Below, in pieces: positions 26,395-32,748 of a stretch of 33,283 nt of DNA. This DNA comes from an uncultured Porphyromonadaceae bacterium. GTDB taxonomy: Bacteria > Bacteroidota > Bacteroidia > Bacteroidales > Muribaculaceae. Position 1 is the first letter of the stretch, and every line of letters begins with the position of its first letter. The stretch lies in contig CABPYL010000035.1 of assembly GCA_902461565.1 (NCBI GenBank), positions 1 through 33,283 of the forward strand, in the 5' to 3' direction. The notes beneath the pieces are model-generated. The model was not told where the DNA came from and made no database searches. It was given only the letters and a program-made list of their open reading frames with translations. Made by a program: the position numbers and the translations under genes.

Positions 26395-26931
26395 ATGGAA
26401 CTACACGAACTCAGATCTACATGGAAATCTATCGAGCACCATCTTTCCCAACAGGAGCATACTGATATTTTGCCGACCGATACAGCCGACAACAGAATAA
26501 AACTATTACGCCGCATATACATCAGCATGGCTATTACTTTTGCTGGGCTGATTATTATGATTATTTCGATATTTTGGAGGCCCGGATATACCGCCACCTT
26601 GTGGACCGCCGCCTTCTGTGTTTTACTCGTTATCGGCATAGTGGCAGAACTACGCCTTGCAGGTATGGTTAGAAAAATCGACTTATGCAACTTCTCCCAA
26701 ACAGAGATTCTGAACTATGTTATCCGTATTAAGAAGTATTACAGAGATATGGAACTATGGATTTCCGGGGGAGCCATTATGCTATTAGGCTATTTACCGT
26801 TTACGTCTCCCGTTTTCAACATGATGGACATGATTATTGTCTGGAGTTTAATGATTATCGGATTCACTCTCGAATATATTTGGTATCGGAAAAACACTAA
26901 CTATATCAACCAGTTAAAAAACTGGTTATAA
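26395..26931 (+). CDS. four-helix membrane protein, partner of the sigma factor (possible anti-sigma)
   Basis: I do not recognise a named family. The 178-residue protein has a ~38-residue polar N-terminus (MELHELRSTWKSIEHHL) followed by four hydrophobic segments at about 40-60, 67-87, 122-140 and 143-164. It ends with a short polar tail. Coupling to a sigma gene suggests a membrane anchor that holds or releases the sigma factor through its N-terminus. That role is inference. It lacks the ZAS motif of zinc anti-sigma factors and any FecR domain. The protein at 30623-31144 shares its layout and the N-terminal pattern MExxExxSxWxS. Confidence 0.8.
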   Translation: MELHELRSTWKSIEHHLSQQEHTDILPTDTADNRIKLLRRIYISMAITFAGLIIMIISIFWRPGYTATLWTAAFCVLLVIGIVAELRLAGMVRKIDLCNFSQTEILNYVIRIKKYYRDMELWISGGAIMLLGYLPFTSPVFNMMDMIIVWSLMIIGFTLEYIWYRKNTNYINQLKNWL

Positions 26932-26942
26932 TAATTAATAAC

Positions 26943-27383
26943 ATGAAAATTACAAATTCAATTGCTGCATTCATTGCAATAGCTGCCGCATTGGCATTTA
27001 CTAGCTGTTCCAATAACCACCACAAACCCGACATAATCAAAATTAACGCTGAATTGCCAGTTGAATTATTTATAGCAGCGGAAATGGACGATTCGGTTAT
27101 TGCTCTGCTCCCAGCACTTATGCGAGAGAACGTGCATATCTCGGAATTAATCCATTACCAAGGCGACAGCGTAATTACTGTGCCATTCTGTTTCTCAGAT
27201 ACCGGAAAGTACGCCCAAATTACAGAAGCCAATCTTGAGAAAAGAATAGCGATTAGTATCAATGGCGATATTGTCTCGACACCAATTGTAAAAATGAAAA
27301 TTACAAATGGCGCCTGTTCTGTACACCTTTCAAAAAATCAGATTGCCAAACTTTTCCCGAGTACAGCAACCGATAATTTTTAG
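26943..27383 (+). CDS. lipoprotein with a SecD P1-head-like domain
   Basis: This 146-residue protein has a type II signal peptide with lipobox AFTSC (Cys22). Its C-terminal half (about 80-140) reads DTGKYAQITEANLEKRIAIS, then INGDIVSTPIVKMKI and TNGACSVHL. That closely follows the pattern of the periplasmic P1-head subdomain of SecD (F..IT..N....IAIVLDG.V.S.P.V...I..G...I). No SecD membrane helices are present. It is the third gene of the sigma operon, 11 bases after the membrane protein, and may be its envelope sensor or ligand. The domain call rests on pattern memory, and the function is unknown. Confidence 0.7.
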   Translation: MKITNSIAAFIAIAAALAFTSCSNNHHKPDIIKINAELPVELFIAAEMDDSVIALLPALMRENVHISELIHYQGDSVITVPFCFSDTGKYAQITEANLEKRIAISINGDIVSTPIVKMKITNGACSVHLSKNQIAKLFPSTATDNF

Positions 27384-27395
27384 AGATTTTACGGG

Positions 27396-28295
27396 TTAAA
27401 TCCAGGAATTCTGGCGCTTTTTCACGGCAAGCGACTCACTCAGCAGACGCACGAACTCTTTCATGGACTGCTTGTGATATGTGTCCTTGAGTATGTGTAC
27501 ACAACCTGTCATTTCATTGTCGGGCACATCAAGAGGAACTGCTTTTACATCGCGTTCGCTGTATATGGAATCCTCGGCAAGGACTGTTACAAGGCTGGTC
27601 TGCCGGATTAGTTTCAGCAGAATATTCACCTCGTTCAGTTCTATGCGGATATGAAAATCACTATAATCCGTTATGAGGTTATCAAGGGCATTACGCGCCT
27701 GCAGCCCCTTCGACGGCAATGCCAGTTCGTAGTTCATGAGTTCGGAGAGTGAAATTTTCTCCTTTGATGCGAGGGGATGTGTTGTCCTTACCACAGCCGA
27801 CAGGCTATTCTGAAACAGAAAGTGCGACTCCACACCGACAACCGGCTGTGTGGGCTTGAAAGCCAATACGAAATCCAGTTCACGCTTGCCAAGGAGATCC
27901 ATTAGTTCACTCATGGGTTTGTATATGATGTTGAGCTTTATGCGAGGGTACATCTTCATGAACGAAACCACAGTCTCGGTAAGTATCGGACTGAAAGAAT
28001 ACGTCACGCCGATGTTCAATGTTCCTGTAAGCAGTTTCTGCAGGTCGCGTATGCGATCGGCGCAGGTCTCGGCATCGTGTATGGTACGCAAGGCAAACGG
28101 CAATATCACCTCAGCGGCCTCTGTAAGGCGTATAGAATGGCTGTTGCGCATAAAAAGTTGCACACCTAATTCATCCTCCAGCTGCTTTATCTGCTGCGAA
28201 AGAGAGCTCTGCGCAATGTTCAGCGCTTTTGCCGCGTCGGAAAAATTCAGTGTCTCGGCGGCTTTGGCAAAATATCTTAACTGTCTTAACTCCAT
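27396..28295 (-). CDS. LysR-family transcriptional regulator
   Basis: This 299-residue protein has an N-terminal winged HTH (RQLRYFAKAAETLNFSDAAKALNIAQSSLSQQIKQLE, residues 4-38) and a periplasmic-binding-protein-like effector domain (about 90-290, beginning GTLNIGV). The layout is that of the CynR/BenM group. It is the last gene of the minus-strand operon, 27 bases after the exporter subunit, so it may regulate amino-acid export. The effector is unknown. It converges with the sigma operon with only 12 bases between stop codons. Confidence 0.94.
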   Translation of the reverse strand: MELRQLRYFAKAAETLNFSDAAKALNIAQSSLSQQIKQLEDELGVQLFMRNSHSIRLTEAAEVILPFALRTIHDAETCADRIRDLQKLLTGTLNIGVTYSFSPILTETVVSFMKMYPRIKLNIIYKPMSELMDLLGKRELDFVLAFKPTQPVVGVESHFLFQNSLSAVVRTTHPLASKEKISLSELMNYELALPSKGLQARNALDNLITDYSDFHIRIELNEVNILLKLIRQTSLVTVLAEDSIYSERDVKAVPLDVPDNEMTGCVHILKDTYHKQSMKEFVRLLSESLAVKKRQNSWI

Positions 28296-28322
28296 AGTCC
28301 TGCAAAATTATCAATAATAAAT

Positions 28323-28817
28323 CTACCTCGTAGCGGTAAACGAAAGTTTTTTGAAAAGGAACACCGGAATTGTGGCTCCGACAACCATTCCCAGGATGAT
28401 AAACGAACACGTAAGCCCGTTATATGCCAAAAGATAAAAATAATGGCCGAAGGTGTCCTCCCGTGTATGGTACAGACAGGCCAGCAATGCCTCTATCGTG
28501 CGGTAGGCATACATTCCCGGTATCATGGGAAGCAGCGCTGGAAAAAAACATACTTCGGCGGGGCACCTGATGTGCGAGGCAAACAATACCGCCAGCACAC
28601 CTATGGCAAACGAAGCCAGTGTGCTGGCCGGAATGATGTGCATTCCTCCGAATTCGGGCAAAGTAAGCACATACCGTATGGCATGCCCGGCCGCTGCTAT
28701 CAAAGCAAGTGTGAGATATGCACGCCTCGGCGTGTTGCTTATACTGGAGAATCCGATAGCCGCTATAGCCGCAAACAATCCGTCCTCAAAAATATTTATC
28801 AATATAGCGGTCCACAT
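28323..28817 (-). CDS. ThrE-type threonine/serine exporter, small membrane subunit (YjjB-like)
   Basis: This 164-residue protein has about five hydrophobic segments and the conserved GMHIIPASTLASFAIG and CPAEVCFFPALLPMIPGMYAYRT motifs of the ThrE C-terminal half (the DUF3815/YjjB type). In Corynebacterium ThrE the two halves are one protein. Here they are separate adjacent genes. The pair is expected to export threonine/serine or related small metabolites across the inner membrane. It starts 7 bases after the larger subunit's stop. Confidence 0.9.
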   Translation of the reverse strand: MWTAILINIFEDGLFAAIAAIGFSSISNTPRRAYLTLALIAAAGHAIRYVLTLPEFGGMHIIPASTLASFAIGVLAVLFASHIRCPAEVCFFPALLPMIPGMYAYRTIEALLACLYHTREDTFGHYFYLLAYNGLTCSFIILGMVVGATIPVFLFKKLSFTATR

Positions 28818-28824
28818 AAACTGT

Positions 28825-29628
28825 CTAAAACCATTTTAAATCAAGGATGAACATTCCCGCGCACAATCCTGCCGACAGACATACAGTGAGCACCGCGGCA
28901 TCTATAAAGCGGCTGAACGCACACAGATAGTGGCGATATATAAGGTCGCTCACCGCATTTATGTACGGCACTCCCGGAATAAGATAGAGCACGCTTGTGC
29001 CAAGGGCTGTCTCGGGTGTTGTGCCGATATCGAAAACATGTCCTGCGGCACTCAGCGCCGCGGAGAAAAAGGACGCACACAGGAAGGTGAAGCGTACGTC
29101 GCGATGGTCCTCAAGCATTATCTGTTTCAGCCTATAGCCCGCAAGAGTTGATACAAATACAATGAGCATTGCAATTGTATCACCTCCGAAAAGACGGCAG
29201 AAAGAAGCATTGGCAAGGCTCGTAAGAATCAGCGCCTCGTATTTTCCTGTCGGTTTTGTCTCCCGAATAAGCATGAAACGTCTTGTGGCTGTCGTGAAAT
29301 CGAGATGTTTATCGGCCACCTCCCAACTGAGTCGGCTCAGGCGTGCGTTAAGATTGAAACTGATGCCGCAATCGGCGATCTTGCGCACTGCCACGCCGCT
29401 GTCGGCGGCATTCCTGTTCCACACCGACACGTAAACATGAGTCGGCATAATGGAGATATCAGCCTGCATACCCAATGCCTCGGCAATGCGCCTGGTGTTT
29501 TTCTCGATACGTATACATGTTGCGCCGCATCCGGATAGCAGCGATGCGTAATCGGCGAGAAAAACAGCCGTTTTACGGACCTCGGCATCGCCCTGCCCAC
29601 CATCAGACTTACAGATCCTCGAAGTCAT
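28825..29628 (-). CDS. ThrE-type threonine/serine exporter, large subunit (YjjP-like)
   Basis: This 267-residue protein has a cytosolic N-terminal domain of the DUF1212/YjjP type (about 15-120: FLADYASLLSGCGATCIRIEKNTRRIAEALG). About five membrane segments follow, including SLANASFCRLFGGD and SVLYLIPGVPYINAVSDLIYRHYL. It pairs with the small subunit just downstream. Known ThrE proteins export threonine and serine, and YjjPB in E. coli is reported for succinate, so the substrate is open. Its first 20 bases overlap the end of the small upstream reading frame. Confidence 0.9.
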   Translation of the reverse strand: MTSRICKSDGGQGDAEVRKTAVFLADYASLLSGCGATCIRIEKNTRRIAEALGMQADISIMPTHVYVSVWNRNAADSGVAVRKIADCGISFNLNARLSRLSWEVADKHLDFTTATRRFMLIRETKPTGKYEALILTSLANASFCRLFGGDTIAMLIVFVSTLAGYRLKQIMLEDHRDVRFTFLCASFFSAALSAAGHVFDIGTTPETALGTSVLYLIPGVPYINAVSDLIYRHYLCAFSRFIDAAVLTVCLSAGLCAGMFILDLKWF

Positions 29629-29806
29629 CGTCGTCTACATCTCCCGGTACATAAAAAATCTCTTTTTCCCTGCCTATATCAAACACCCGCCCCCGCTTAC
29701 GGCCGTTATTATGACAACTGCTATAATAAACCTCGACAGCTCTGAATACAAAGGCGAACAACAGCACTCCCGCTATCATGCACCATACAATCATTGGTTG
29801 ACTCAT
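29609..29806 (-). CDS. small single-span membrane protein at the head of the exporter operon
   Basis: This is a 65-residue reading frame with one hydrophobic helix (PMIVWCMIAGVLLFAFVF, about 4-21), a basic middle (NNGRKRGR) and an acidic end (DVDDDDFEDL). I know no family for it. Two things support it as real. A consensus-like minus-strand promoter ends about 25 bases before its ATG, and its 3' end overlaps the exporter start by 20 bases, as in coupled genes. It might be an accessory or stability factor for the exporter. That is inference. Confidence 0.6.
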   Translation of the reverse strand: MSQPMIVWCMIAGVLLFAFVFRAVEVYYSSCHNNGRKRGRVFDIGREKEIFYVPGDVDDDDFEDL

Positions 29807-29831
29807 AATCTTTCACTTTTATTTTGTGCCG

Positions 29832-29863
29832 CAAAAGTACAACCGTACCGTAGACCGCAGAAA
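29832..29863 (-). promoter_or_regulatory. Bacteroides-type promoter for the exporter/LysR operon
   Basis: On the minus strand TACTTTTG (29839-29832) matches TAnnTTTG exactly. TTTC (29863-29860) lies 20 bases upstream and matches TTTG at 3 of 4 positions. The predicted start site is about 20 bases before the ATG at 29806. It is divergent from the sigma promoter at 29932-29963. Confidence 0.65.
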
Positions 29864-29931
29864 CTCTCAGCAAGGGATTTACCTATTGCCGTTATAGGCA
29901 AAAATGAATTGTCCAGTATCTGAAACGTTTT

Positions 29932-29963
29932 TTTGTAGAGAATATGACACTTTTTTAATTTTG
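29932..29963 (+). promoter_or_regulatory. consensus Bacteroides promoter for the second sigma gene
   Basis: TTTG at 29932-29935 and TAATTTTG at 29956-29963 are spaced by 20 bases and match the Bacteroides -33/-7 consensus perfectly. Start of transcription is expected around 29967-29970, about 30 bases before the ATG at 30000. This implies basal transcription by the housekeeping sigma factor. Confidence 0.75.
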
Positions 29964-29999
29964 TCGCGTCTAAAGGAGTAAAATAGTTATTATTCAACG

Positions 30000-30611
30000 A
30001 TGACAATAGCACTCAAAGTTCCGGTTTCATTATCTCCGGGCCTGCGGATAAGGATGTTCGCGGGCCGCCTGGCTGCCGCAGCACGCCATAATCCGGACAA
30101 AAGCATAGAATCTGAAAGACAGTTCATGGACATAACCCGTAATCAGGGTAACCTCGTTGCAAGCATCTGTCTGTCGTTCGCCAGATCTAAAGAAGAATTT
30201 GAGGACCTCCGCCAAGACACGCTGCTCAACATCTGGCGTGGCATCGACAGTTTCCGCGAAGACAGCAGCATCTCCACATGGGTCTACAGGGTTACACTCA
30301 ACACCTGCGTCAGTTCGCAGAGGAAAAACAAAAGAAGCGAAAAACAGATAGAGGCGCTCGATGAGTTCTATCGCGAGCTGTTCGACGATTCATCTTCCGA
30401 GGATTTGGAGCGCTACGAGATGATGTACCGCCTTATCGCAAAACTGTCGCCCCTCGACAAATCGGTACTGATAATGTGGCTCGACGACAAATCGTATGAC
30501 GAAATAGCCGAAGTGATGGGTCTGAGCCGCAATGCTGTTGCCTCGCGCCTTAAACGCGCAAAAGACAGGCTGACAGCCATAGCAGCCGATACAAAGTTCT
30601 CAATCATCTAA
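30000..30611 (+). CDS. ECF-type RNA polymerase sigma factor, second copy
   Basis: The 203-residue reading runs from the ATG at 30000, which lies just after the promoter. In-frame ATGs at 30054 and 30126 are alternatives, and the sigma domains only begin around residue 40, so the N-terminus is uncertain. Region 2 is at about 45-110 (EEFEDLRQDTLLNIWRGIDSF, STWVYRVTLNTC). Region 4 is at about 145-195 (LSPLDKSVLIMWLDDKSYDEIAEVMGLS with helix NAVASRLKRAKDRL). It shares with the first sigma factor the unusual stretch I/LMWLDD.SY.EIA and the STWVYRV.LNTC motif. The downstream membrane protein starts 11 bases later. Confidence 0.92.
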   Translation: MTIALKVPVSLSPGLRIRMFAGRLAAAARHNPDKSIESERQFMDITRNQGNLVASICLSFARSKEEFEDLRQDTLLNIWRGIDSFREDSSISTWVYRVTLNTCVSSQRKNKRSEKQIEALDEFYRELFDDSSSEDLERYEMMYRLIAKLSPLDKSVLIMWLDDKSYDEIAEVMGLSRNAVASRLKRAKDRLTAIAADTKFSII

Positions 30612-30622
30612 ATATAAGCAAA

Positions 30623-31144
30623 ATGGAAATCGACGAAGTAAAATCTAACTGGCAGTCTGCAAAGAACAACATCCGACAGGACCTGGGACCGCATTCCGAC
30701 AAAAACAAGACCGCACTCCAGCGCTTAGGCGACAAATATTGCCGTTTTTCGATAATGAGCCTGATAATTATGTTTATTGGCCCGAACGTACTGTTCAACG
30801 CCGGCATCAGATCGGTCTGGTTTATTGCCGGATATTTCATTCTTTTAGGAGCTGCATCGGTTATCGACCGCTATCTCGCCAACAGTATCCGCGCGATAGA
30901 TCCGGCGCATATGTCGGTAACGGAAGTACTTCAACGCACAATGAAATGCCGCAGAATCCACGTGCGCTTTGTCGCAATGGCTGCGCCGTTCGCTATATTC
31001 TGGTGTGCGGGGGCTGCTTATATCATGCAGGCGAACATTTATATTTTCTACGGAATATGCACAGGAGGATTTGTCGGACTTATAGTCGGAATAAATGTAC
31101 TGATGAACTTCCTCAACGACTACCGCGAAGCAATGCAGGAATAG
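30623..31144 (+). CDS. four-helix membrane protein, partner of the second sigma factor (possible anti-sigma)
   Basis: This 173-residue protein is laid out like the protein at 26395-26931: a ~40-residue polar N-terminus (MEIDEVKSNWQSAKNNI), then four hydrophobic segments at about 42-59, 65-83, 112-132 and 136-158. Sequence identity between the two is low, but the N-terminal pattern MExxExxSxWxS is shared. It probably works with the adjacent sigma factor, perhaps by sequestering it at the membrane. No lipoprotein gene follows here, unlike the first module. The function is inferred from position only. Confidence 0.8.
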   Translation: MEIDEVKSNWQSAKNNIRQDLGPHSDKNKTALQRLGDKYCRFSIMSLIIMFIGPNVLFNAGIRSVWFIAGYFILLGAASVIDRYLANSIRAIDPAHMSVTEVLQRTMKCRRIHVRFVAMAAPFAIFWCAGAAYIMQANIYIFYGICTGGFVGLIVGINVLMNFLNDYREAMQE

Positions 31145-31180
31145 CCATAATAAACTGTCGCTGACTTTTGGCGCGCAGGC

Positions 31181-31206
31181 TGCTTATAATTTATGCTTAT
31201 AATTTA
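31181..31206 (+). repeat. perfect 13-bp tandem repeat upstream of the met promoter
   Basis: TGCTTATAATTTA occurs twice back to back (31181-31193 and 31194-31206). It lies 32 bases before the -33 element of the met leader promoter. It could be an operator with two half-sites or a simple duplication. Confidence 0.7.
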
Positions 31207-31237
31207 AAGCGTGTTCGTGGATTTTCGTGGCAAAAAG

Positions 31238-31268
31238 TTTGTGAATTGAAATATTTTGGATAAATTTG
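31238..31268 (+). promoter_or_regulatory. consensus Bacteroides promoter for the met operon
   Basis: TTTG at 31238-31241 and TAAATTTG at 31261-31268 are separated by 19 bases, a perfect match to TTTG-N19-21-TAnnTTTG. With the -7 element here, transcription should start near 31272-31275. That is at the ATG of the Met-rich reading frame. Confidence 0.8.
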
Positions 31269-31272
31269 CGGC

Positions 31273-31368
31273 ATGAAAAACTCTAAAGCATATTTCTATC
31301 AGACAAACATAACGGATTTCTCCGCTATGATGTCCATGATGATGCGCAGCCGACGAAGCCGGGTGTAG
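31273..31368 (+). CDS. Met-rich leader peptide of the metY-metX operon
   Basis: This is a 31-codon frame with ATG at 31273-31275 and TAG at 31366-31368. Codons 19-24 read Met-Met-Ser-Met-Met-Met (31327-31344), followed by Arg-Ser-Arg-Arg-Ser-Arg-Val and the stop. It lies between a consensus promoter and an intrinsic terminator, just upstream of methionine biosynthesis genes. Ribosome stalling at the Met run under methionine shortage would leave 31355-31364 free to pair with the terminator's 5' arm. The promoter position suggests the mRNA begins at or next to the ATG, with no room for a ribosome binding site. Translation has not been shown. Confidence 0.72.
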   Translation: MKNSKAYFYQTNITDFSAMMSMMMRSRRSRV

Positions 31369-31397
31369 AGTTTTCATGTTCCCTAATGATTATTCGC

Positions 31398-31427
31398 AAT
31401 CCGGCTTCAAGGCCGGATTTTTTATTT
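31398..31427 (+). terminator. intrinsic terminator in the met leader
   Basis: A perfect 8-bp stem (AATCCGGC/GCCGGATT) with loop TTCAAG is followed by TTTTATTTT. It lies 28 bases before the metY ATG at 31456, so it must be conditional or the operon would be silent from the upstream promoter. Confidence 0.88.
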
Positions 31428-31455
31428 TAAAACAATTCAATAAAAACTACATATT

Positions 31456-32748
31456 ATGGACTACAGCAAACTCAAATTCGCCACACGTCAGATTCACGCG
31501 GGCCTCGATCCCAAAGACAAAACAGGCTCCCGCGGAACACCCATTTACCCTACAGCCGCCTATCGTTTCGAGAGTTGCGACTATGCGGCCAATCTTTTCG
31601 AACTGAGCCAGCCCGGGAATATATATACCCGTCTGCAGAACCCCACAAACTCGGCCTACGAGGAGCGCATTGCCGCCCTATATGGAGGTGTTGGCGCCGT
31701 AGCCGTTTCGTCGGGCATGGCGGCAACCTTGGTTACAATCACCAACCTGGCATCGAAAGGCGACAATATCGTTGCCTCGCCATACCTCTACGGAGGCACC
31801 TACAATCTTTTCCGACACACAATAGGACGCCTCGGCATCGAGGTTCGCATCGCCGGCGGCGAGAAGCCAGAAGATTTCGAAAAACTTATCGACGACCACA
31901 CCAAAGGCATATTTATCGAAAGCATGGGTAATCCCACATGTGCCGTGCTTGATATCGAGGCCATCGGCAAGGTCGCCGCACACCACAAAGTGCCGTTTAT
32001 CGTAGACAATACCTTTGGCGCAGGAGGATACCTTTGCAATCCCTTCGACTGGGGCGCCGATATCGTCGTGGAATCGGCCACAAAATGGATTAACGGCCAC
32101 GGCACGGCTATGGGCGGTGTTATCGTAGACAAGGGCAGCTTCGACTGGATCGGCTCGGGTCGCTTCCCCAACATTGCCGGACCCTCCGAAGGCTACCACG
32201 GCCTTGACCTGACAGAGGCTTTCGGACCGGCCGCGTTTATCGTGAAATGCCGTGTTGACGGTCTGCGCGATTTAGGTACATGTCCGTCGGCTTTCGACAG
32301 CTATCTGATGATGCTCGGTCTTGAGACACTCTCGCTGCGCGTGCGCCACGAGGTGGAATCCACACACCGGCTGGCCGAGTTCCTGCGCGAAAGCCCGTAT
32401 GTGGAACGTGTGAGCTTCGTAGGATTCGAGGACAGCCCATATCATGAATTAGCAAAGAAATATTTCCGCTACGGCTCGTCGGCTGTGCTTAACGTGGAGC
32501 TGAAAGGCACTTTGGAAAGTACTGTCCGCTTTGTGGAAAGCCTTCAGCTTGCCGCGCACATGACCATGATAGGCGACTCTATCACTGTGGTAACACACCC
32601 GGCATCGACAACCCACAAACAGCTCAGCCATGCCGACCTGCGCGCCGCCGGCGTTACACCGACGCTACTGCGCATATCCCTCGGTCTGGAGGATGTAGAG
32701 GACATAATCGCCGATTTCAGCCAGGCATTTGAAAAAATCGACGCCTGA
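31456..32748 (+). CDS. metY: O-acetylhomoserine sulfhydrylase (aminocarboxypropyltransferase)
   Basis: This PLP enzyme makes homocysteine from O-acetylhomoserine and sulfide, by direct sulfhydrylation in methionine synthesis. The 430-residue length is typical of MetY and longer than cystathionine gamma-synthase. Motifs: FATRQIHAG at the N-terminus, YTRLQNPTN, ALYGGVGAVAVSSGMAA (PLP phosphate site), VDNTFGAGGYLCNP, and ESATKWINGHGTAMGG with Schiff-base Lys K210. It overlaps the next gene by 1 bp (TGATG), and that gene makes its substrate. It is regulated by the attenuator upstream. Closely related sulfhydrylases acting on other substrates cannot be fully excluded, but the metX neighbour settles the likely role. 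Confidence 0.95.
   Translation: MDYSKLKFATRQIHAGLDPKDKTGSRGTPIYPTAAYRFESCDYAANLFELSQPGNIYTRLQNPTNSAYEERIAALYGGVGAVAVSSGMAATLVTITNLASKGDNIVASPYLYGGTYNLFRHTIGRLGIEVRIAGGEKPEDFEKLIDDHTKGIFIESMGNPTCAVLDIEAIGKVAAHHKVPFIVDNTFGAGGYLCNPFDWGADIVVESATKWINGHGTAMGGVIVDKGSFDWIGSGRFPNIAGPSEGYHGLDLTEAFGPAAFIVKCRVDGLRDLGTCPSAFDSYLMMLGLETLSLRVRHEVESTHRLAEFLRESPYVERVSFVGFEDSPYHELAKKYFRYGSSAVLNVELKGTLESTVRFVESLQLAAHMTMIGDSITVVTHPASTTHKQLSHADLRAAGVTPTLLRISLGLEDVEDIIADFSQAFEKIDA

Larger units (their letters stand above)
31273..31427 (+). promoter_or_regulatory. transcription attenuator controlling metY-metX
   Basis: Terminator stem: AATCCGGC (31398-31405) with GCCGGATT (31412-31419). Antiterminator: GAAGCCGG (31355-31362, inside the last leader codons) pairs perfectly with CCGGCTTC (31401-31408), destroying the terminator. 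A long imperfect hairpin (about 31298-31340: GACA/TGTC, CATA/TATG, CGGA/TCCG) holds the Met codons in its 3' arm. CATGAAAAACTC (31272-31283) can also pair with GAGTTTTCATG (31368-31378), closing the whole leader with one bulge. This fits ribosome-mediated attenuation, but the enclosed structure also resembles a riboswitch. Confidence 0.72.

Noticed and set aside
31269..31455. Known SAM riboswitch (SAM-I, SAM-II, SAH) in the met leader
   Set aside because: The conserved core stretches of these classes that I can recall are not present. The Met-codon run and antiterminator pairing explain the region better. A covariance-model search would settle it.
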